This document shows positions 7,827-9,508 of a DNA stretch of 9,508 nucleotides, one piece after another. The DNA lies in NCBI GenBank assembly GCA_964389005.1, contig CAYMCV010000097.1, forward strand, positions 1 through 9,508, read 5' to 3'. Source of the DNA: CAYMCV01 sp964389005. GTDB taxonomy: Bacteria; Bacillota; Clostridia; Lachnospirales; Lachnospiraceae. The position numbers and the translations under genes were made by a program. Below the pieces are notes generated by a model. The model saw only the letters and a program-made list of their open reading frames with translations. It did no database searches and was not told the DNA's origin. Numbering within the stretch: the first letter of the stretch is position 1; the number at the start of each line of letters is the position of its first letter.

Positions 7827-8300
7827 ATGGCAGAAAAGACGAACGCAATTCGAATTTTGGATCAGAAGAAAATAGCTTATCAAGATTACACCTACGGAGA
7901 CGGGCAAGCAATCAGTGGCGTGGAAGTCGCAGAAATTCTGGGGCGTGACCCCGCAGGGGTTTTTAAGACTTTGGTAACGGTTGCCAAGTCCGGACAGTAC
8001 TATGTTTTCATGGTTCCGGTTGCAGAAGAGTTACAACTGAAGAAAGCAGCGGCAGCAGTTTCCGAGAAATCATTGGAAATGTTGAAACAGAAGGATTTGT
8101 TCCCATTGACCGGCTATGTACACGGCGGATGTTCTCCAATCGGGATGAAGAAACAGTGGGTTACGGTCATTGATGAAAGTGTCCTTATGCAAGAAACGAT
8201 ACTGTTCAGCGCCGGGAAAATCGGTCATCAATTGGAGATGCGGTTGGCTGATTTGCAGAAGGTGATTACGCTTAAGATAGCGGATATCGTAGTTGATTAA
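7827..8300 (+). CDS. ybaK: YbaK/EbsC-type Cys-tRNA(Pro) deacylase
   Basis: This 157-residue cytoplasmic protein is the normal size for the YbaK/ProX editing family. These enzymes hydrolyse tRNA(Pro) mischarged with cysteine (or alanine), guarding translation accuracy. The conserved residues are K47 in 'GVFKTLV' (the Lys essential in YbaK), 'YVFMVPV' (59-65), and the hallmark loop 'GYVHGGCSPIGMKK' (96-109). The 'HGG.SPIG' stretch lines the active site. The end 'LEMRLADLQKVI' also fits the family. Its ATG is two bases after the stop of the RDD gene, so it is surely co-transcribed. Its place after membrane genes looks like operon packing rather than shared function. It ends just before a strong intrinsic terminator. 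Confidence 0.93.
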   Translation: MAEKTNAIRILDQKKIAYQDYTYGDGQAISGVEVAEILGRDPAGVFKTLVTVAKSGQYYVFMVPVAEELQLKKAAAAVSEKSLEMLKQKDLFPLTGYVHGGCSPIGMKKQWVTVIDESVLMQETILFSAGKIGHQLEMRLADLQKVITLKIADIVVD

Positions 8301-8315
8301 TGAAATAATAGTTAA

Positions 8316-8360
8316 GGCGTTATCTATTTATCCATTTGGGTAAGAGATAGCGTCTTTTTT
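8316..8360 (+). terminator. Rho-independent terminator of the antiporter-sppA-RDD-ybaK operon
   Basis: A 10-bp stem (8316-8325 with 8345-8354, two G-T pairs) is extended by an inner stem TTATCC/GGGTAA around an ATTT loop. Six Ts follow directly (8355-8360). It begins 16 bases after the ybaK stop codon. Confidence 0.93.
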
Positions 8361-8407
8361 GTTGATGAGGGGCTTTATTAGGTTTGTCTATAGGCGGGGA
8401 TGGCATT

Positions 8408-8733
8408 CGGGTAATAGGTACTACACATGTCAAAGCTGCTTTGGGGCCTATCTGAGTAATTTCGTTAAATCGGGCCCCGTCAAGGTCTGTGAGGAGCCCC
8501 CGAAAGGGGCCTAAATTATGCGAAACATGAAAACGGGCCCCGTCATGGCCCGTGATTGAGCCCTTGAAAGGGGCCTAAATTAGTTGAAACATGAAATCGG
8601 GCCCCGTCAAGGTTTGTGAGGAGCCCCCGAAAGGGGCCTAAATTAATCGAAACATGAAAACGGGCCCCGTTAAGGTCTGTGAGGAGCACATGAAAGGGGC
8701 CTAAATTATGAAAATCATGAATTCAGGCCCTTA
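8408..8733. repeat. GC-rich tandem array of 63-64 bp units with hairpin potential
   Basis: Four full units begin with CGGGCCCCGT at 8471, 8534, 8598 and 8661 (periods 63, 64 and 63). Units 1 and 3 differ at about three positions; units 2 and 4 are more diverged. Every full unit holds GGGCCCC near its start and GAAAGGGGCCTAAATTA 30-40 bases later, then a short AT-rich link containing CATGAA. A decayed unit lies upstream in phase (CGGG at 8408 and GGGGCCTA at 8443, exactly 63 before the same block in unit 1). A truncated one lies downstream (CAGGCCC at 8724). Much of each unit is far more GC-rich than the surrounding DNA. There is no open frame across the array, since the 64-bp unit breaks it. 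The link sequences are similar rather than unique spacers, so this is not CRISPR. Confidence 0.93.
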
Positions 8734-8897
8734 CTATCACACATATAAAAAATGAACACAAAAAGAAATAATCGATGTCTTATTTCACCGGAGTGTTATT
8801 TTGTATTGTTACAGTATTAACTTCAATGAACTTTTGTATTGAACAGAGTAAATCGCAGCAATAGTGTTGCATCTTTGTGTAACAAGTAAGATTATAA
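8734..8897. other. AT-rich intergenic stretch with nothing recognisable
   Basis: This lies between the repeat array and the end of the rubredoxin gene. I see no open frame with a ribosome binding site, no RNA gene, and no convincing terminator for the rubredoxin gene. A short direct repeat (TTTTGTATTG at 8799 and 8832) is the only pattern. Confidence 0.6.
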
Positions 8898-9059
8898 TTA
8901 ATCATCTTCTTTGAAGTTCTTCTTCTCCTGTCCACACATCGGGCATTTGTAATCTGCAGGTAAATCTTCAAACTTCGTGCCGACAGACACTCCGTTTAAC
9001 GGATCGCCGTCCGCTTCTTTATAATAATAACCACAAACGTCACAGTAATGATTTCCCAT
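8898..9059 (-). CDS. Rubredoxin
   Basis: This 53-residue one-iron electron carrier is the usual rubredoxin size. It has two CxxC knuckles for the Fe(S-Cys)4 site: C6 and C9 in 'YCDVCGYYY', and C39 and C42 in 'YKCPMCG'. The family signature 'YYYKEADGDPLNGV' and 'FEDLPADYKCP' are also present. Rubredoxins pass single electrons in the cytoplasm of anaerobes, often to superoxide reductase, rubrerythrin or similar oxygen-defence enzymes. No partner is visible here. The start is the Met of 'MGNHYC'. A longer in-frame ORF reaches to 9197, but its extra residues do not resemble rubredoxin and a perfect AGGAGG lies seven bases upstream of this Met. It is probably a single-gene transcript; no clear terminator is seen downstream. 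Confidence 0.96.
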   Translation of the reverse strand: MGNHYCDVCGYYYKEADGDPLNGVSVGTKFEDLPADYKCPMCGQEKKNFKEDD

Positions 9060-9066
9060 GGGCACG

Positions 9067-9072
9067 CCTCCT
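9067..9072 (-). promoter_or_regulatory. Ribosome binding site deciding the rubredoxin start
   Basis: AGGAGG on the minus strand lies seven bases before the rubredoxin ATG. It rules out the longer in-frame start at 9197. Confidence 0.85.
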
Positions 9073-9123
9073 ATCCGCAAATAACAGTTACGACAAAATA
9101 CCATTTTTAGTCCAATCATAAAA

Positions 9124-9152
9124 AGTGTAACACAAGATTTAGATGTTGTCAC
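9124..9152 (-). promoter_or_regulatory. Predicted promoter of the rubredoxin gene
   Basis: Reading the minus strand, the -35 box is GTGACA (9152-9147), the spacer is 17 bases, and the -10 box is TACACT (9129-9124) with TG in the extended -10 position. This would give a leader of about 55-60 bases. It is also downstream of the ATG at 9197, supporting the short rubredoxin start. Confidence 0.5.
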
Positions 9153-9259
9153 TAGATATTGTGAAAAAAGCGTGAAAAATGACGAATAATTGTGCAAATA
9201 GTTGATTATTTGAACACATTATTTGTATAGTCTGTCGTTATTATTAAGAAGGACTTTGC

Positions 9260-9288
9260 TTGACAAACAAAACCTACTAATGTAATAT
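9260..9288 (+). promoter_or_regulatory. Predicted sigma-A promoter of the lipoprotein gene
   Basis: A perfect -35 box TTGACA (9260-9265), a 17-base spacer and a -10 box TAATAT (9283-9288) are present. A start near 9295 gives a leader of about 97 bases. An overlapping TGTAAT two bases earlier could serve as the -10 instead, with a 15-base spacer. Confidence 0.65.
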
Positions 9289-9391
9289 GAAATTGTAAAA
9301 CATATGAGATTGTCAAAATTAGGGATTCATATTCGTATGATTAGTGATTATTAACTATATTTTTTAACAATATTATGGATAAGGAACAAAG

Positions 9392-9508
9392 ATGAAGAAA
9401 ACCGCGAGGAAAATTTGCATACTCTTATTAGGATTTATAATCGTAAATACAATTGGTTGCTCAAATCAAACACCGGAAACAACCACCACTGAATCGGAGT
9501 CAATTAAC
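9392..9508 (+). CDS. Putative lipoprotein, N-terminal end only (partial)
   Basis: The first 39 codons are present and the gene runs out of the window. The start ATG has AAGGA (9381-9385) six bases upstream. The product begins with a basic segment (MKKTARK), a hydrophobic core (about residues 8-19), then a lipobox-like TIGC with Cys at residue 23. A polar Thr/Ser/Glu-rich linker follows (SNQTPETTTTESES), typical of secreted lipoproteins of Gram-positive bacteria. It would be lipidated and held on the outer face of the membrane. The -3 residue of the box is Thr rather than the preferred Leu, a mild departure. The functional domain is not in the window, so solute binding, protease or other roles cannot be told apart. 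Confidence 0.8.
   Translation, partial: MKKTARKICILLLGFIIVNTIGCSNQTPETTTTESESIN

Noticed and set aside
8408..8733. CRISPR array
   Set aside because: The whole 63-64 bp unit repeats, including the link segments; there are no unique spacers and no cas genes.
8837..8840. Terminator for the rubredoxin gene, from the TTCAAT/ATTGAA inverted repeat around this point (8822-8843)
   Set aside because: The stem is only six AT-rich pairs and no T tract follows on the minus strand.
9060..9197. N-terminal extension of the rubredoxin frame with two extra cysteines
   Set aside because: It contains the AGGAGG site and promoter of the short gene, and its residues do not match rubredoxin.

Overview
The window looks like chromosomal DNA of a low-GC anaerobic Firmicute, most likely a Lachnospiraceae-type Clostridia. 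The grounds are the moderately AT-rich genes with strong AGGAG-type ribosome binding sites, a small rubredoxin, and a MoxR/DUF58/transglutaminase cluster of the kind common in that group. A run of 10 Ns at 6246-6255 shows that this is a draft assembly. No genus can be named from the sequence alone.

Left part (1-3677, + strand): the last 21 codons of a probable MoxR-type AAA+ ATPase, then a DUF58 membrane protein, then a 770-residue multi-membrane-segment protein with an extracellular transglutaminase-like domain. This is the familiar MoxR-DUF58-transglutaminase (TgpA-like) set, thought to work at the cell envelope. Converging on it from the other strand (3733-4488) is an unrecognised 251-residue protein that resembles a PD-(D/E)XK nuclease-like core followed by a winged-helix-like tail.

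Middle part (4554-8360, + strand): a probable operon of four genes. They are a CPA2/Kef-type cation:proton antiporter, signal peptide peptidase SppA (interrupted by the assembly gap), an RDD membrane protein whose tail carries five 13-residue repeats, and a YbaK/EbsC-type Cys-tRNA(Pro) deacylase. A near-consensus extended -10 promoter lies upstream and a clear intrinsic terminator lies downstream. The sppA-RDD pair overlaps by 17 nt and matches the Bacillus subtilis sppA-yteJ (sppI) arrangement, where the RDD protein inhibits the peptidase.

Right part (8361-9508): a gene-free region holds a GC-rich tandem array of 63-64 bp units (four good copies plus degraded in-phase edge copies) with conserved hairpin potential. 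It is followed by AT-rich DNA with nothing recognisable, a 53-residue rubredoxin gene on the minus strand with its own promoter, and the first 39 codons of a lipoprotein gene on the plus strand behind a good sigma-A-type promoter.

The most unusual items are the 63-bp hairpin array, the repeat-tailed SppI-like protein next to SppA, the unrecognised nuclease-like protein, and a hyphenated palindrome beside the antiporter promoter. No clear new multi-gene system was found.
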